Shown piece after piece: positions 15,251 to 24,272 of a DNA stretch of 64,000 nt. The position numbers were made by a program, and so were the translations under genes. The notes under the pieces were generated by a model that did no database searches, was not told the DNA's origin, and worked only from the letters and a program-made list of their open reading frames with translations. The stretch's first letter is position 1. The number at the start of each line of letters is the position of its first letter. Origin of the DNA: Methylobacterium sp. (GTDB taxonomy: Bacteria; Pseudomonadota; Alphaproteobacteria; Rhizobiales; Beijerinckiaceae); NCBI GenBank assembly GCA_020253445.1, contig JADCBP010000001.1, positions 124,001-188,000 of the forward strand, read 5' to 3'.

Positions 15251-15570
15251 GCCGTCCTTCGGGTCGGCTATGGCGATACACGGCGATCGTAATAAACCCA
15301 TCGGACCCGGGGGCAGTACCCGGCGCCTCCACCCAAATCCTTTTTCAACAAGGATTTCGGCGGGGGCGAAACAGGATCGACGAGGGCGTAAAGGGTTGGT
15401 CGTCGCCCGGCATGATACCGCCGTCATCGGGTCAACTTAATAGTTGCCAACGACAACTATGCTCCGGTTGCTCAGGCCGCGTAACGCGGTTTGAAAGACC
15501 GAACCAAAGCCCTTCAGGTTAGCCCCTGAAGGCGGGGCCGGCAGGGGCCTGGCAACAGAACCCTGCCACT
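15251..15570 (+). ncRNA. ssrA: tmRNA, circularly permuted two-piece type
   Basis: Rescues stalled ribosomes and tags nascent proteins. The gene is permuted: the acceptor piece comes first. Its T arm is a perfect 5-bp stem and 7-nt loop at 15307-15323, followed by the 3' acceptor strand CGCCTCC (15324-15330) and ACC. A perfect 8-bp hairpin (15335-15342/15350-15357) joins it to the coding piece, which starts GGGGGCGAAACAGGATCGAC at 15362. GGGGGCG pairs with CGCCTCC over 7 bp with one G-U. The tag frame 15446-15484 encodes ANDNYAPVAQAA then TAA. Pseudoknot-like stems follow to about 15570. Outer ends are approximate. sspB lies downstream. Confidence 0.93.
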
Positions 15571-15716
15571 TCCCCTTTCCCGATTTAATCCTGCCCGGTT
15601 CATTCTGCGGGTTTCTTCATGCTTTCGAATCGCGCCATAGGTGACAGGCGCGGCCTGATCGCATTATGCTGGCCGAGCCGGTGTTTCCTTTCCCAGCCTT
15701 TTGCGAAGTCTGAACG

Positions 15717-16391
15717 ATGACCGAGCCCGCATCCGAGGATCTGATCCGCTACGATGTCATGGTGCAGCAGGCGCTGATCGGCGTCGTGCGGAAGGTCCTG
15801 CAGGATGCCGCAAAGCACGGCCTGCCGGGAGAGCACCATTTCTATGTCTCGTTCCGCACCGATGCTCCGGGCGTGCGCCTTTCGTCGCGCCTGAAGGAGA
15901 AGCATCCGGACGAGATGACGATCGTGCTCCAGCACCAGTTCTGGGATTTGCTGGTGACGGATCATGCCTTCGAAGTTGGCCTCTCCTTCGGGGGGGTGCC
16001 TGAGCGCCTGCTCATCCCCTTCGAGGCGATGACCGGCTTCTTCGATCCATCCGTGCAGTTTGGGCTGAAATTCGCCGTGGACGAGGCTCTGGCCGACAAC
16101 GATGCCGAGGCGGATGACGAGGGCGAGGGTTCCGCCCGTGACACGCTCGAGCAGATTTCCGCCCGGGAGAAGTCCAGCACCGGCAAGCCGAAGCCGATCG
16201 ATGCCGATAACATCGAGGCTGCGAAGGCCCCGCCGGCCACGAAGAAGACGCGCAAGCCCAAGTCTGAACCCGCAGAGAAGGATGCCCGCAAGACTGAGGC
16301 GGCAAGCCCGGCGCCGAAAGGCGATGAAGCGGCCGCGCCGCCCGCTGGTGCCGAGGTTGTAAGCCTCGAAGCCTTCCGGAAGAAGAAATAG
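15717..16391 (+). CDS. sspB: SspB, ClpXP adaptor for ssrA-tagged proteins
   Basis: Delivers ssrA-tagged substrates to ClpXP. The 224-residue product has the alphaproteobacterial SspB fold at about 5-125 (YDVMVQQALIGVVRKVLQDA, HHFYVSFRTDAPGVRLSSRL, MTIVLQHQFWDLLV, LSFGGVPERLLIPFEAM, FFDPSVQFGLKF). An acidic linker (about 128-145) and a disordered Lys/Ala/Pro tail follow, ending VVSLEAFRKKK, which fits the ClpX-docking tail. It starts about 150 bp after ssrA, so tag and adaptor sit side by side. No terminator is obvious before fumC; a 14-bp tandem repeat lies in the gap. Confidence 0.92.
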   Translation: MTEPASEDLIRYDVMVQQALIGVVRKVLQDAAKHGLPGEHHFYVSFRTDAPGVRLSSRLKEKHPDEMTIVLQHQFWDLLVTDHAFEVGLSFGGVPERLLIPFEAMTGFFDPSVQFGLKFAVDEALADNDAEADDEGEGSARDTLEQISAREKSSTGKPKPIDADNIEAAKAPPATKKTRKPKSEPAEKDARKTEAASPAPKGDEAAAPPAGAEVVSLEAFRKKK

Positions 16392-16392
16392 C

Positions 16393-16429
16393 GCCCGACT
16401 GACCAAGCCCGACTGACCAAGCCCGACTG
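16393..16429 (+). repeat. 14-bp tandem repeat downstream of sspB
   Basis: The unit GCCCGACTGACCAA occurs at 16393-16406 and 16407-16420, with a third partial copy to 16429. The repeats are perfect and start just after the sspB stop. This is probably replication-slippage sequence; no function is evident. Confidence 0.8.
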
Positions 16430-16569
16430 GCAGCACGGATCTTGCCGACCGGCATCGGGGCGGAAGCAAGGAAAACGGCGCTCTTCCCCTTTCCGCCGAT
16501 TGCTCCGGAGCCGGGGCTTCGCTAGAAGCGCGCTCATTCCGGCTGACCATTCTCCGACAAGGCGCGACC

Positions 16570-17955
16570 ATGGCGACCCGCACTGAATCCGATACCTTTG
16601 GCCCGATCGAGGTGGATTCCTCGGTCTATTGGGGCGCGCAGGCCCAGCGTTCGCTCGGCAATTTCAGGATCGGGTGGGAAAAGCAGCCGAAACCGATCAT
16701 CAAGGCCTTGGGCGTGGTGAAGCGTGCGGCGGCGGAAGCCAATATCGCGCTCGGCAAGCTCGATCCGAAGCTCGGCGAAGTCATCATCAAGGCCGCGCAG
16801 GAGGTGATCGACGGAAAGCTTGACGCGCATTTTCCGCTTGTCGTCTGGCAGACCGGCTCGGGCACGCAGTCCAACATGAATGCGAACGAGGTGATCTCGA
16901 ACCGCGCGATCGAGATGATGGGCGGCGAGATGGGCTCCAAGAAGCCCGTCCACCCGAACGATCATGTCAACATGAGCCAGTCCTCCAACGACACCTTCCC
17001 CACGGCGATGCATATCGCCTGTTCGGTGGAGGTGGTCGAGCAGCTCATTCCGGCGCTGAAGCACCTGCATGGCGCGCTGGATGCAAAGGCGAAGGCCTGG
17101 GCGTCGATCATCAAGATCGGCCGCACCCACACGCAGGATGCGACGCCGGTGACGCTCGGGCAGGAATTTTCCGGTTACGCCAAGCAGATCGAGAACGGCA
17201 TCGCCCGCATCGAGATGACGCTGCCAATGCTGATGGAACTCGCGCAGGGCGGCACTGCGGTCGGCACCGGCCTCGCTTCCCCCATCGGCTTTGCCGGGAA
17301 GGTGGCCGAGCGCATCGAAGCGATCACCGGCCTCCCCTTCACTTCCGCGCCGAACAAGTTCGAGGCGCTCGCGGCGCATGATGCGATGGTGATGACCCAT
17401 GGCGCGATCACCACCGTGGCGATGAGCTGCTTCAAGATCGCGAATGACATCCGCTTTCTTGGTTCGGGTCCGCGTTCGGGCCTCGGCGAACTCGCGCTGC
17501 CGGAGAACGAGCCGGGCTCGTCGATCATGCCGGGCAAGGTGAACCCGACCCAGTGCGAGGCACTGACGCAGGTGGCCGCGCATATTCACGGCAACAACGC
17601 GGCGATTGGCTTCGCCGGATCACAGGGTCATTTCGAGCTGAACGTCTTCAACCCGATGATGGCCTACAATTTCCTGCAATCGGTGAAACTGCTCGCGGAT
17701 GCCGCGATCTCCTTCACCGATAATTGCGTGGTCGGCATCGAGCCGCGCCTCGACAACATCGAGCGGGGACTCAAGAATTCGCTGATGCTGGTGACACCGC
17801 TCAAGGAAAAATATGGCTACGACCTCGCGGCGAAGGTCGCGAAATACGCGCACAAGAACGGCACGACCCTGCGCGAGGAAGCGATCGCGCTCGGCATTTC
17901 CGGTGAGGATTTCGATGCGATCGTCGACCCCTCGAAGATGATCGGGCCGGGCTGA
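16570..17955 (+). CDS. fumC: Class II fumarate hydratase
   Basis: Interconverts fumarate and L-malate in the TCA cycle, without an iron-sulfur cluster. The 461-residue protein shows [80 protein letters not shown] and the superfamily signature [16 protein letters not shown]. Length and motifs match FumC closely. It stands downstream of sspB on the plus strand and converges on the DM13 gene with only 10 bp between stops. Confidence 0.96.
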   Translation: MATRTESDTFGPIEVDSSVYWGAQAQRSLGNFRIGWEKQPKPIIKALGVVKRAAAEANIALGKLDPKLGEVIIKAAQEVIDGKLDAHFPLVVWQTGSGTQSNMNANEVISNRAIEMMGGEMGSKKPVHPNDHVNMSQSSNDTFPTAMHIACSVEVVEQLIPALKHLHGALDAKAKAWASIIKIGRTHTQDATPVTLGQEFSGYAKQIENGIARIEMTLPMLMELAQGGTAVGTGLASPIGFAGKVAERIEAITGLPFTSAPNKFEALAAHDAMVMTHGAITTVAMSCFKIANDIRFLGSGPRSGLGELALPENEPGSSIMPGKVNPTQCEALTQVAAHIHGNNAAIGFAGSQGHFELNVFNPMMAYNFLQSVKLLADAAISFTDNCVVGIEPRLDNIERGLKNSLMLVTPLKEKYGYDLAAKVAKYAHKNGTTLREEAIALGISGEDFDAIVDPSKMIGPG

Positions 17956-17965
17956 GGCAGAGCCT

Positions 17966-18433
17966 TCAGCGGTATTTCGCGGCCGAGATGAACTTGCCGA
18001 AGCGCTCGCACCAGATCACGACCGCGCTGTAGGCATTGACATCCACGCCCTCGGGAACGGGAGCGATGAAGCCCGAAAAGCCCTTCACATCCCCGATGCG
18101 GAGGGATTTTTCCTTGATGGCGAGGAAGGATGCCTCGTCATCCACGAAATCCGGCGCGAGATAGAGCTTGTAATCCGGTCCCGGCGAAAGCCGTCCGCGA
18201 TGGGCGATTTGCCTCGGCGTCACGAATACCTCGCCCTCGCCCCAATGCAGCAGGTCGGAACCCTTGAGATCGGTGCGGAACTCGCCGCGGAAACTGGCGG
18301 AGCGTTCCACATCCAGCACCGCCGTGGGTGGCGGCGCGCTTTCGGCCACGAGAACGGGCAGCAGATAGATGCCCAGCACGATTCCCGCGACGAAGGTCAC
18401 GATGTGGCTCAGCAGCAGAAACAAACGGCGCAT
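17966..18433 (-). CDS. DM13-domain membrane-anchored protein
   Basis: A 155-residue protein starting MRRLFLLLSHIVTFVAGIVL with an N-terminal anchor or signal (about 5-30) followed by a DM13-like domain (ASFRGEFRTDLKGSDLLHWG, YKLYLAPDFVDDEASFLAIK, and the C-terminal YSAVVIWCERFGKFISAAKY). DM13 domains carry one conserved Cys, seen here in VIWCERF, and have been proposed to act in extracytoplasmic redox. The start at 18433 is supported by AAGGGG. It is divergent from the DUF4169 gene. Function not established. Confidence 0.75.
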   Translation of the reverse strand: MRRLFLLLSHIVTFVAGIVLGIYLLPVLVAESAPPPTAVLDVERSASFRGEFRTDLKGSDLLHWGEGEVFVTPRQIAHRGRLSPGPDYKLYLAPDFVDDEASFLAIKEKSLRIGDVKGFSGFIAPVPEGVDVNAYSAVVIWCERFGKFISAAKYR

Positions 18434-18518
18434 GGGTTTCCCCTTCCGGCGGGTTGCGAAGGCCCGGGCAATGCCCCACCCTTCATGCCTGCCATTCCCC
18501 TCACGCGAGGAGTCACAG

Positions 18519-18722
18519 ATGAGCGACAACGTGGTCCGGCTCCGGACGTTCCGCAAGGCGAAAGCCCGAAACGAAGCGGAGAAGCGAGCCGAAGAGAACC
18601 GCATCAACTTTGGGCAAACCAAAGCGGAGAAGCAAGCCCGCAAGGCCGAGGAGGCCCGCGCCGGCAAGGCTCATGAGGCGGGGCGGATCGTGCTCACCAA
18701 ACCGGGGACCGACCCGCATTGA
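18519..18722 (+). CDS. DUF4169 family protein
   Basis: A 67-residue, highly charged protein starting MSDNVVRLRTFRKAKARNEA, rich in Lys, Arg, Glu and Ala, with the core ENRINFGQTKAEKQARKAEE. This is the pattern of the small DUF4169 family that accompanies fumC/sspB and an RHH gene in alphaproteobacteria. It is probably helical; the basic charge would permit nucleic-acid contact, but no function is known. A strong ribosome site (GAGGAG) lies 7 nt before the ATG. Confidence 0.75.
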   Translation: MSDNVVRLRTFRKAKARNEAEKRAEENRINFGQTKAEKQARKAEEARAGKAHEAGRIVLTKPGTDPH

Positions 18723-18801
18723 CGCCGGCAGCGTGCTGCGCCTGGAGCGGACCCCGATCTGATTGAACGAGGCCTTCCGTTCTCATTCCTTATCATTTCA
18801 C

Positions 18802-18844
18802 GCATTTTCTTCGAACAGCCGGTATCCAAGGGATCGGAAAATGC
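18802..18844. repeat. Diverged copy of the palindromic element
   Basis: Outer arms GCATTTTC (18802-18809) and GAAAATGC (18837-18844) match the elements near miaA. The core reads TTCGAACAGCCGGTATCCAA, a diverged form of the CGAACCGGTATCCAC core. The preceding 40 bp (CCGATCTGATTGAACGAGG...) resemble the spacer of the inverted repeat at 7049-7109. Intergenic, between the DUF4169 and RHH genes. Confidence 0.65.
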
Positions 18845-18950
18845 TCTAGCCTGCCTTTCGAGCAACATCGCAAGGCCCGGCGGAACGGGTGCATCCGGGG
18901 GAGAAATGCATGCGTCGCCTTCTGCTTTCGCTCGCCTTCACCGCGCTCGA

Positions 18951-19196
18951 ATGAGCGCGGTCGTCAAACGCTCACTCACCATTGCCGGCCATCGCACCTC
19001 AATCTCGCTGGAGGAGCCGTTCTGGCGGCTCCTTCAAGCCGAGGCGAAGGCGGCCGGCATCAGCGTTGCTGCGCTGGTTGAGCGCATCGATGGCGCAAGG
19101 CGCGACACCAATCTCTCCTCTGCCCTGCGCATCCATCTCGTCACGCGGCTGATGGAAGGCGGTGCCCTCAGGGGCTCAGCTGCGGAACAAGATTGA
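18951..19196 (+). CDS. Ribbon-helix-helix domain protein
   Basis: An 81-residue protein starting MSAVVKRSLTIAGHRTSISL. The N-terminal strand KRSLTIAGHRTSISLEEPFWRLL followed by two helices (QAEAKAAGISVAALVERID and LSSALRIHLVTRLM) matches the RHH_4 family of putative DNA-binding proteins. It follows DUF4169, a recurrent pairing. An in-frame ATG at 18906 with a purine-rich leader would add 15 residues and cannot be excluded. Its 3' end overlaps the convergent AsmA-like gene by 29 bp. Target unknown. Confidence 0.75.
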   Translation: MSAVVKRSLTIAGHRTSISLEEPFWRLLQAEAKAAGISVAALVERIDGARRDTNLSSALRIHLVTRLMEGGALRGSAAEQD

Positions 19197-22100
19197 GCGG
19201 TGCGGCCGTTGGGGCCGGCTGCTCCGCGGCCCGGCGGCGTTCGGCTTCCGCCTCCATGCGGCGACGCTGATTCTCGGCCTCGGCCCGGCGACGTTCATTC
19301 TCCGCCTCGGCGCGGCGACGTTCGGCCTCGGCTTCCACCCGGCGCCGCTCGCTCTCGGCCTCGACCCGGCTGCGCCGCAGGAAGAACGAGCGCTCGCGCT
19401 GGTCGGCCTCGAAATTCTCGATCATCTCGAGATCGCGCTGGAGCCCCACGGCCAGCAGCCCGTTCAGCAGGGCCGAGACGGAAAGCTGCCGTCTTGGTTC
19501 GCCCGGCGGGATGCCGGCCCGGCCGGTCCAGCTCAGGGCGATTTCCGGCGGCGCACCGCGCCAGCCTTTCGGCAAGGCCAGCAGGCGCTGCGTCAGCCGC
19601 AACTCGTAGGTGAGGCGCGGAAGATCAAGCACGAAACCCGGCTGGATCGTCACCGATCCGGCATTCACGGGCAGGGCGGAAAGACGCAGCACGCCACCGG
19701 CCAGCGTGATGGGCAGCGACAGCGGCGGCAGGCGCGCCGGGCCTTGCTGCAGTTCTGCATCCAGCAGGCCACCGAGGCGATTCTCGTCGATCGGCGAAAG
19801 CTCGGTCATCGGGCGCTGGAAAAGCCGGGACATCGCCGCAGGGTCGGCCGCGGGGAGGGTGAGGCTTTCGAGTTGCATCTGTCCCGCGCCACCGAGATTG
19901 GCGAGAAGATCCCGAAAGCTGCGACCCTGGCTTGTCAGCGGGATTTCGCCCTCGGCCCGCGCAGCAACGCCCGGCAGGCTCAGATCGGAAAAGGTGAGGC
20001 GCCCGGCGAGGTTCACGCCCTCCCCTTCTCGCAGAAGCGTGATCTGTCCGCCGAGGCGCGCGTCGCCCTGCCCGGCATCCAGCCCCTCGATCGCGAAAAG
20101 TCCGGGCGCGAATCGCAGGACGAATTTCGGTTCCGCGAGGCGAAGCCCTTCCGCAAGGGTGAGGGAGCGCGCCTCGATCCGAAGATCGCCCGGGCGGAAG
20201 GGCGGGACCGGCGCGGTGAAAGGCCGGGACGAAACGGGCCCTTGCAGCGTCGTGAGCCCCGCCTGCGGCAGGACGGTCGCCAGGAGGGTCGGCAGATGCA
20301 GGTCTCCCAGCCGCAATTGCCCGGCGACCTGCCCGCCCCGTGCGAAATCGAACGAGATCTCGCCCTGCACCGGATTGGGGCCGATCTCGCCGGAAAAGGC
20401 AGTGAGAGTGAGCTTGGCGGGTTCCGCGAAGAAGCGGCCCTGGAGCCGGGCGGGCGTGCCATCGGGAAGAACGGGCGCTCCGCCGCCCAGGGCCCGATGG
20501 AGCGGCGCGAGATCCACCGCCCGCAGGGTGAAAAGCCCGTCCAAGGGCTGTGCCCGGAACAGGCTGACACCCCCATCGACCGAAACCTGCGTGCCGAGCA
20601 CATCGCCATGGAGTTTGAGCATCATCTGCCGGCGCGGGTTGCCCTCCAGCGCCAGGGTGAGCTTGCCCGGCTGGACCGGAAGCCGCACGCCTGCTGGCGG
20701 TGCCACTCCGGCGATCTGCCGGACAAGCCGGGCGCCATCGGCCTGCGACACCTCGCCGGTGAGCGAAAGATGAAGCTCCGAGCCGCGCAGTTCGGATTGC
20801 GTCTTCACCGCAACCGTCGAGCCGCCAAGCCGGCCCTCGGCCTCGATCGTCCAGATCGTCTCTCCGCCCGTCTGGTCGATGCGGATGCGCGCCAGCGCCA
20901 GGGCCGGTTCCAGCAACCCCGCCCGCGCCCGCAGGGCCGAGGTCCAGGCGCCGGGAGCGATGGCCTCGGCCATGCGGGAGAGATCTTCGAGCTTTTCGGC
21001 ATCGACCTTGGCGGTGGCGACCATCTCGCCCTCCGCGATCTGGCCCGAGAGGCGGATTTCCTCGCCCGCGCGGCCCCGCAAGGTGAGTTCGTCGAGCCGC
21101 GTGCGCGGCCCCTCCCGGGTGAAGCCCAGACGGATGGAGCCAAGGCCCCGCCCGTCATAGATCACTTCGCGGATATCCAGCCGCCCGTCGATGCCAAGCC
21201 ACAAGGCCGGGCTGCCGAGCGGATCGCCAAGGCCGACGAGGCGCGCGTCGAAGCGGTCGGCATCGAGCGTGAAGGCCAGCACGGGGGGAAGGCTGCGCCC
21301 CGGCGGGGACGGCGTAAGGCTCACACGGCCACGCAACTGGCCGGCCGGGCTCTCGACCACGAGATCGGAAGCTTCCAGCCGGCCCTGGTTGCGCAAAAGC
21401 CGGGCAGCGAGGCTCATTTCGTTTGGCAAGCCCTCCGGCACCGCAAGCCCGAAGGCGCGCGCGAAGGCCGGGAGATCGGCAAAGCCGAGCCGCGCCATGC
21501 CGTCCAGCGGGTCGAGGGCATCGGCACTGCGCTTGAAGAACAGGCTGTTGCGGCCGGCAAGCCGCGCCTCGAGCCGGTCGATGGCCAGCGCCCCTTCACG
21601 AAAGCCCATTTGCAGGCGCACATCCTGCGCCGCGCCATTGGCCAATTGCACCTGCGTGATGCCGAGATCCAGCGCGAGATCCACCGGCACGCTCTCGCGC
21701 AAGGTCTGGCTCAGCCAGTCGAGCACCGCATTTCCCTCCGCGAGCCAATCGCGCGGATCGGGATCGCGCTGCGGATCGCGGGTCATGAGGCGGGCGAGAT
21801 CGAAGCGCCGGGCACCCAGTTCGAGGCGCAGGGCGGGATGCGCGCCGGCATAATCCAGAAAGCCCTTGCCGGTGGTCGCGAGGCCCCGCTCGCCGCCGAT
21901 ATTCAGCGCGATCGGATCTGCCAGAACCTGACCGGCCTGAACGAGCAGGCGGGCCTGAAGATCGAACGGCATCTGCACTTTATCCCCGCCTCGCCCGAAG
22001 GTCGGGTTGCCGGTCACCTGCACCTGTCCGTCGAAGGTCGAGGGCGTCGTTGCGCCAGGCTGGCCCAGCCAGCCATCCAGCGTGGCGCGGATCGCCCGCG

Positions 22101-22716
22101 GGTGATCTTCCCCCGTGGCGCGGAAACGCGCGCGCCCATCCTCGAAGCGCCCCACCTGCCCGCGCCATTCCCGCCCCTCGCGGGGGATGAGCACCTCGAA
22201 ACGGAAGGGCCCGGCGAGATCGGGGGCCTCCAGCATCACATCGAGCGGTGGCGCGATCGGCTCGTCGCTGTCTGCGCGAAGCAGGGTCAGGCCCTTCAGG
22301 GTGAGGCGATCGAGTCCGATCCTGCGGCCGGAACGCGCAAGTTCACCGGGCTTCGGCACCAGATCGAACGTTTCGACGCTGAGGGCGACATTGTCACCCC
22401 GCGCCTCGGTGAACTGGAAGGTGCCGCGCGCCAGGGCGGTGAGGTCCAGAGACAGCGTGAGCCGCCCCGCTTTCAGAAGCGGGCGATCTTCCGGGCCGAT
22501 CGAAACCTCGTCCGCGTCGATTTCCGGCCTCGGCAGCAGCGAGAGGCGAAGCTCTCCACCGAAGCGCACGGGTTGGCCGATGGCGGGTGACACCAGGGCG
22601 GCGATACGCTCGCGCCAGGGCTTCCAATCCAGAAAGGGGGGCACGGCGGCCAGCGCCAAAAGGGCGAGCGCCAGGAGCGCCGCCAGTGCCGTGAGGCTTT
22701 CCCTGATGATCCGCAA
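19168..22716 (-). CDS. AsmA-like inner-membrane protein with repetitive charged tail
   Basis: A large 1182-residue protein with an N-terminal TM anchor (ALAALLALALLALAAVPPFL) followed by PWRERIAALVSPAIGQPVRFGGELRLSLLPRPEI, the AsmA N-terminal signature. Long beta-rich repeats then resemble the bridge-like lipid-transfer superfamily (AsmA/TamB/YhdP). Such proteins help carry phospholipid to the outer membrane. The C-terminal 50 residues are repeats of AEAERRR/AEAENERRR, probably a charged helix. The first codon is TTG at 22716, with a weak GAGG upstream and no in-frame ATG. The 3' end overlaps the RHH gene by 29 bp. Precise role inferred only. Confidence 0.82.
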   Translation of the reverse strand: MRIIRESLTALAALLALALLALAAVPPFLDWKPWRERIAALVSPAIGQPVRFGGELRLSLLPRPEIDADEVSIGPEDRPLLKAGRLTLSLDLTALARGTFQFTEARGDNVALSVETFDLVPKPGELARSGRRIGLDRLTLKGLTLLRADSDEPIAPPLDVMLEAPDLAGPFRFEVLIPREGREWRGQVGRFEDGRARFRATGEDHPRAIRATLDGWLGQPGATTPSTFDGQVQVTGNPTFGRGGDKVQMPFDLQARLLVQAGQVLADPIALNIGGERGLATTGKGFLDYAGAHPALRLELGARRFDLARLMTRDPQRDPDPRDWLAEGNAVLDWLSQTLRESVPVDLALDLGITQVQLANGAAQDVRLQMGFREGALAIDRLEARLAGRNSLFFKRSADALDPLDGMARLGFADLPAFARAFGLAVPEGLPNEMSLAARLLRNQGRLEASDLVVESPAGQLRGRVSLTPSPPGRSLPPVLAFTLDADRFDARLVGLGDPLGSPALWLGIDGRLDIREVIYDGRGLGSIRLGFTREGPRTRLDELTLRGRAGEEIRLSGQIAEGEMVATAKVDAEKLEDLSRMAEAIAPGAWTSALRARAGLLEPALALARIRIDQTGGETIWTIEAEGRLGGSTVAVKTQSELRGSELHLSLTGEVSQADGARLVRQIAGVAPPAGVRLPVQPGKLTLALEGNPRRQMMLKLHGDVLGTQVSVDGGVSLFRAQPLDGLFTLRAVDLAPLHRALGGGAPVLPDGTPARLQGRFFAEPAKLTLTAFSGEIGPNPVQGEISFDFARGGQVAGQLRLGDLHLPTLLATVLPQAGLTTLQGPVSSRPFTAPVPPFRPGDLRIEARSLTLAEGLRLAEPKFVLRFAPGLFAIEGLDAGQGDARLGGQITLLREGEGVNLAGRLTFSDLSLPGVAARAEGEIPLTSQGRSFRDLLANLGGAGQMQLESLTLPAADPAAMSRLFQRPMTELSPIDENRLGGLLDAELQQGPARLPPLSLPITLAGGVLRLSALPVNAGSVTIQPGFVLDLPRLTYELRLTQRLLALPKGWRGAPPEIALSWTGRAGIPPGEPRRQLSVSALLNGLLAVGLQRDLEMIENFEADQRERSFFLRRSRVEAESERRRVEAEAERRRAEAENERRRAEAENQRRRMEAEAERRRAAEQPAPTAAPLNLVPQLSP
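19235..19380 (-). repeat. About 30-bp imperfect tandem repeats encoding the charged AsmA-protein tail
   Basis: Four to five imperfect copies of a roughly 30-bp unit (containing CGGCGACGTTC and TCGGCCTCGG on the plus strand) encode decapeptide-like repeats RRRAEAENE/RRRVEAEAE. Variation is mostly synonymous or conservative, so the charged-helix property is kept. Confidence 0.7.
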
Positions 22717-22798
22717 ACCCTGGCCACCTCGTTCCGACCGGGATTGATTCCCCGATGCTCGCCTGACACCACCAATCTAGCGCGAGCTTTCCCGAGGA

Positions 22799-24193
22799 TC
22801 ACGACCCAATCATGACGATCTTTCCGGGATTCATCAGGTTTCTCGGGTCGAGCGCCTGCTTGATGAGACGCATGGCATCCAGAGCCGGCGCGCCGAGTTC
22901 TGTTTCAAGGTATTTCATCTTGCCCTGCCCCACGCCATGTTCGCCGGTGCAGGTACCTTCCATGGCCAGCGCGCGCTCCACAAGCCGGGCCATGAAGCCC
23001 TTCGCGGCGGCGATTTCCGCCTCGTTCGACATGTCGATCAGCGGCAGGCAGTGGAAATTTCCGTCGCCCACATGGCCCACGATGGGCGATATGAGGCCCG
23101 TGGATTCAAGATCGGCCTTGGTCTCGGCGATGCATTCCGCGAGGCGCGAGATCGGCACGCAGACATCGGTGGAAATGCCTTTCGCGCCGGGCCGCAGCGT
23201 GAGCGAAGCCCAATAGGCATTGTGGCGCGCCTCCCAGAGCTTCGTGCGATCCTCCGGCTTCGTGGCCCAGCTGAAGGGACCGCCACCGAGATCGGCCGCG
23301 ATTTCGCCGAAGCGCTCGGCCTGTTCGGCCACGCCCTGTTCCGTGCCGTGGAATTCCACGAAGAGCGTCGGCTGCTCCGCCAGGTTCAGCTTGGAATACT
23401 GGTTGCAGGCGCGGATCTGCACCTCGTCCAGCAACTCGATGCGCGCCACCGGCAGGCCAGACTGGATGGTGAGGATCGTGGCATTCGCCGCGCTCTCGAT
23501 ATCCGGGAACGGGCAGATACCGGCCGAAACGGCCTCCGGCAGGCCGGAGAGCTTCAGCGTGATCTTCGTCACGATCCCCAACGTGCCCTCGGAGCCCACG
23601 AGCAGCCGCGTGAGATCATAGCCGGCGGAGGTCTTCTTCGCGCGCCGCGCGGTCACGAGCTTCTCGCCATTGGGGAGAATGGCCTCGAGCGCCAGGACAT
23701 TATCCTTCATCGTGCCATAGCGCACGGCATTGGTGCCGGAAGCGCGGGTCGCCACCATGCCGCCGATCGAGGCATCCGCGCCCGGATCGATGGGGAAAAA
23801 GAGCCCGTGGCTCTTGAGATATTCGTTGAGCTGCTTGCGCGTCACGCCCGGCTCGACCACGCAGTCAAGATCCTCGGGATGCACCGCGATGATCTTTTTC
23901 ATGCCCTGCATGTCGATGGAAACGCCACCGAAGGGCGCATTCACATGCCCCTCCAGCGAAGAACCGGTGCCGAAGGGAACGATCGGCAGGTGATGCGCGG
24001 CGGCGATGGTCACCGCATCGCGCACATCCTCCTCGCTTTCGGCGAAGACCACCACATCCGGCGGCTGGTTGGGAATCCACGTCGTCGTATGGGCATGCTG
24101 CTCGCGGACCGACTGGCTGGTGACAGCGCGATTGCCGAAACGGCGGTGCAGTTCCAGCGTGGCAGCGGCCACGGCTTCGGGTGACGGGCGCAT
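22799..24193 (-). CDS. dld: FAD-linked oxidase, D-lactate dehydrogenase (cytochrome) type
   Basis: A 464-residue flavoprotein of the GlcD/D-lactate dehydrogenase family. The FAD-binding PCMH domain contains PDVVVFAESEEDVRDAV, VPFGTGSSLEGHV, DPGADASIGGMVATRASGTNAVRYG and LVGSEGTLGIVTKITLKL. The C-terminal cap has HVGDGNFHCLP and the terminal GTCTGEHGVGQGKMKYL. The natural substrate is most likely D-lactate or another D-2-hydroxy acid, with electrons passed to cytochrome c or quinone. ATG at 24193. Monocistronic in appearance, with the FkbM gene upstream in the same direction. Confidence 0.9.
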   Translation of the reverse strand: MRPSPEAVAAATLELHRRFGNRAVTSQSVREQHAHTTTWIPNQPPDVVVFAESEEDVRDAVTIAAAHHLPIVPFGTGSSLEGHVNAPFGGVSIDMQGMKKIIAVHPEDLDCVVEPGVTRKQLNEYLKSHGLFFPIDPGADASIGGMVATRASGTNAVRYGTMKDNVLALEAILPNGEKLVTARRAKKTSAGYDLTRLLVGSEGTLGIVTKITLKLSGLPEAVSAGICPFPDIESAANATILTIQSGLPVARIELLDEVQIRACNQYSKLNLAEQPTLFVEFHGTEQGVAEQAERFGEIAADLGGGPFSWATKPEDRTKLWEARHNAYWASLTLRPGAKGISTDVCVPISRLAECIAETKADLESTGLISPIVGHVGDGNFHCLPLIDMSNEAEIAAAKGFMARLVERALAMEGTCTGEHGVGQGKMKYLETELGAPALDAMRLIKQALDPRNLMNPGKIVMIGS

Positions 24194-24272
24194 CGGTTTT
24201 CCTTCCCTCTCCGGCCTGTTGCGGTCACCGGATATGGGTCAGTGTGACTGACCTATTTTCAGAATTCAAGCT

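Noticed and set aside
18910-18954. 14-codon frame MRRLLLSLAFTALE ending in ATGA at the RHH start
   Set aside because: It looks like a truncated signal peptide and could couple translation to the RHH gene, but it is too short and unsupported to call.
19162-22590. Plus-strand open frame of 1142 codons
   Set aside because: It is antisense to the AsmA-like gene, which has a TM anchor and family motifs. The plus-strand product is low-complexity Arg/Gly/Ala/Gln-rich and overlaps the RHH gene.
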